DNA from: Bacillota bacterium
GTDB lineage: Bacteria > Bacillota > Clostridia > Lachnospirales > Lachnospiraceae
Reading direction: 5' to 3'
Assembly (NCBI GenBank): GCA_023393095.1
Contig: JAEWMT010000110.1
Span: 1 to 7,334, forward strand
DNA: 7,334 nt
Shown: in pieces, positions 5,975-7,334 of the stretch
Position numbering within the stretch: position 1 is the stretch's first letter
Layout: every line of letters starts with the position of its first letter
Program-made: the position numbers and the translations under genes
The notes under the pieces: model-generated
Seen by the model: the letters and a program-made list of their open reading frames with translations, nothing else
Told to the model about the DNA's origin: nothing
The model's database searches: none

Positions 5975-6117
5975 AATTTAATTTGAAGGCAATCTATGAA
6001 AAGTCTGTCTATATCTGTAACCTTTTTATATGTGATGCTGAACAAATTAGTATGTAAATTTAACACCCTTTTATTACCGAAATTAGTAATATAGTATTAA
6101 TAGTAATCCGTTTTACC
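5975..6117. other. AT-rich spacer without a recognised gene
   Basis: No RNA or coding sequence is recognised. The only pattern seen is short near-repeats of AAATTAGTA (about 6046-6054 and 6080-6088) and AGTAAT in the 60-70 bases ahead of the next promoter. They are too short and too AT-rich to call binding sites. Confidence 0.4.
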
Positions 6118-6146
6118 TTGCAATGCCAGATAAAATATGATAGAAT
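6118..6146 (+). promoter_or_regulatory. Promoter of the FAD-dependent dehydrogenase gene
   Basis: TTGCAA (6118-6123) and TAGAAT (6141-6146) are separated by 17 bases, matching the housekeeping consensus at four and five of six positions. The predicted start near 6153 leaves a leader of about 40 bases. Confidence 0.6.
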
Positions 6147-6194
6147 TAGCGAGGTTCAAGGCTACTGTGCTAATACTCAAAAGGAGTGTCGTCT

Positions 6195-7334
6195 ATGCAG
6201 AATTACGATGTTATCATAATAGGTGCCGGTCCGTCCGGAATTTTTTGTGCCTATGAATTGATTAAGGAAAATAAAAATCTCAAAATACTTATGATAGAAA
6301 AGGGCAGACGGATTGAAAAAAGAATGTGCCCAAAGAGAACAACAAAACAGTGTATTGGCTGTCAACCCTGTTCGATTACGACTGGTTTTGCCGGTGCCGG
6401 TGCATTTTCAGACGGAAAGCTTTCTCTTTCTCCTGATGTCGGCGGAACTCTTCCTGATATCTTAGGCTATGATAAAGCTGTGGAGTTGATTAAAGAATCC
6501 GATGATATCTATCTTAAATTCGGTGCCGATAGCAATGTATACGGTGTAGATAAGGAAACAGAAATCCGTGAAATCAGAAGACGTGCAATTAATGCCAACT
6601 TAAAGTTAATTGAATGCCCGATTCGTCACCTCGGCACGGAAGAAGGATATAAAATATATACACGCTTACAGGAGCACCTACTCGAAGCCGGAGTAGAAAT
6701 GCTTTTTAATACAATGGTACAAGATATCATTATAGAAGATAATAAAGTAAAAGGAATTATCACGTCAAAGGGAGATACCTTTTATGCAGAAGAAGTCGTT
6801 TCCGCCATCGGCCGTGAAGGTTCCGACTGGTTCAGCCAAATTTGTAAGGAACACGGAATTGAGACTAAGGTGGGTACCGTAGATATTGGTGTACGTGTTG
6901 AAGTTAGGGACGAGGTTATGGAATTCTTAAATAAGAATCTCTATGAAGCAAAGCTTGTTTATTATACCCCTACCTTTGATGATAAGGTACGTACCTTCTG
7001 TACAAATCCTTCCGGTGAAGTAGCTACCGAATATTATGAAAATAACCTGGCTGTCGTTAACGGTCACGCATATAAGTCAAAGGATTTTAAAACAAGTAAC
7101 ACCAATTTTGCAATCCTTGTTTCCAAGAACTTTACTAAGCCCTTTAAAACTCCGATCGAATATGGCAAACATATCGCTCAACTAAGCAATATGCTTTGCG
7201 GCGGCAGAATCCTTGTTCAAACCTTTGGTGATTTTCAAAGAGGCAGAAGAACGACCGAAGAACGTCTTTGCAGAAACAATCTAATTCCCACCTTGAAGGA
7301 TGCTGTTCCAGGAGATTTATCACTAGTATTCCCT
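6195..7334 (+). CDS. COG2509-like FAD-dependent dehydrogenase, 3' end missing
   Basis: An open frame of 380 codons runs off the right edge; related proteins are roughly 450-490 residues, so the C-terminus is missing. The N-terminus YDVIIIGAGPSGIFCAYEL (4-22) is a Rossmann GxGxxG dinucleotide-binding motif, and the acidic residue ending the second strand is Glu35 in MIEKG. The family signature is the cysteine-rich run C45, C53, C56 and C59 leading into GFAGAGAFSDGKL (64-76). Later motifs are SAIGREGSDW (203-212), VNGHAY (288-293), SNTNFAILVS (301-310), FGDFQRGRRT (344-353) and PTLKDAVPGDLS (365-376). I recognise these as the poorly characterised FAD-dependent dehydrogenase family COG2509; no substrate is known to me. 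No signal peptide or membrane segment is seen, suggesting a cytoplasmic flavoprotein. The start is set by AAAAGGAG (6179-6186), eight bases before ATG. It appears monocistronic as far as visible. Confidence 0.87.
   Translation, partial: MQNYDVIIIGAGPSGIFCAYELIKENKNLKILMIEKGRRIEKRMCPKRTTKQCIGCQPCSITTGFAGAGAFSDGKLSLSPDVGGTLPDILGYDKAVELIKESDDIYLKFGADSNVYGVDKETEIREIRRRAINANLKLIECPIRHLGTEEGYKIYTRLQEHLLEAGVEMLFNTMVQDIIIEDNKVKGIITSKGDTFYAEEVVSAIGREGSDWFSQICKEHGIETKVGTVDIGVRVEVRDEVMEFLNKNLYEAKLVYYTPTFDDKVRTFCTNPSGEVATEYYENNLAVVNGHAYKSKDFKTSNTNFAILVSKNFTKPFKTPIEYGKHIAQLSNMLCGGRILVQTFGDFQRGRRTTEERLCRNNLIPTLKDAVPGDLSLVFP

Noticed and set aside
6177..6365. A minus-strand 62-codon open frame.
   Set aside because: It is antisense to the start of the flavoprotein gene, which has a clear Rossmann motif and ribosome site on the plus strand.

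Overview
This window looks like chromosomal DNA from a low-GC Gram-positive bacterium, probably a member of the Clostridia and perhaps Lachnospiraceae-like. The evidence is strong AGGAGG-type ribosome binding sites, AT-rich spacers, a tRNA-Phe-responsive T-box in front of pheS, and the family variants seen. The genus cannot be fixed from sequence alone. Most of the content is housekeeping, and I see no mobile element, CRISPR array, phage gene or toxin-antitoxin pair.

Left part, minus strand, read right to left. A TTGACA-17-TAATAT promoter (about 4920-4948) starts a T-box leader (about 4675-4913) with a UUC (Phe) specifier, an antiterminator and an intrinsic terminator. The leader controls pheS (3585-4625) and pheT (1137-3521), the two subunits of phenylalanyl-tRNA synthetase. 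A RimJ/RimL-type GNAT acetyltransferase (482-1039) follows 97 bases after pheT with no clear terminator between them, so it may be read from the same transcript. An intrinsic terminator (382-427) closes this block. Next comes the 5' end of mscL (1-153), the large-conductance mechanosensitive channel, which probably has its own promoter and runs off the left edge.

Right part, plus strand. Divergent from pheS is a Cof-type HAD phosphatase gene (5146-5931), with a perfect dyad over its likely -10 region and a long hairpin at its stop codon. After a spacer with a good promoter comes a COG2509-like FAD-dependent dehydrogenase (6195-7334). It is cut by the right edge, with 380 residues visible.

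The least ordinary feature is the pheT-GNAT junction. A perfect 15-bp inverted repeat encloses the GNAT ribosome binding site in its loop and the start codon in its stem, and a second inverted repeat spans the pheT stop codon. The second point of interest is the poorly characterised dehydrogenase with its clustered cysteines.
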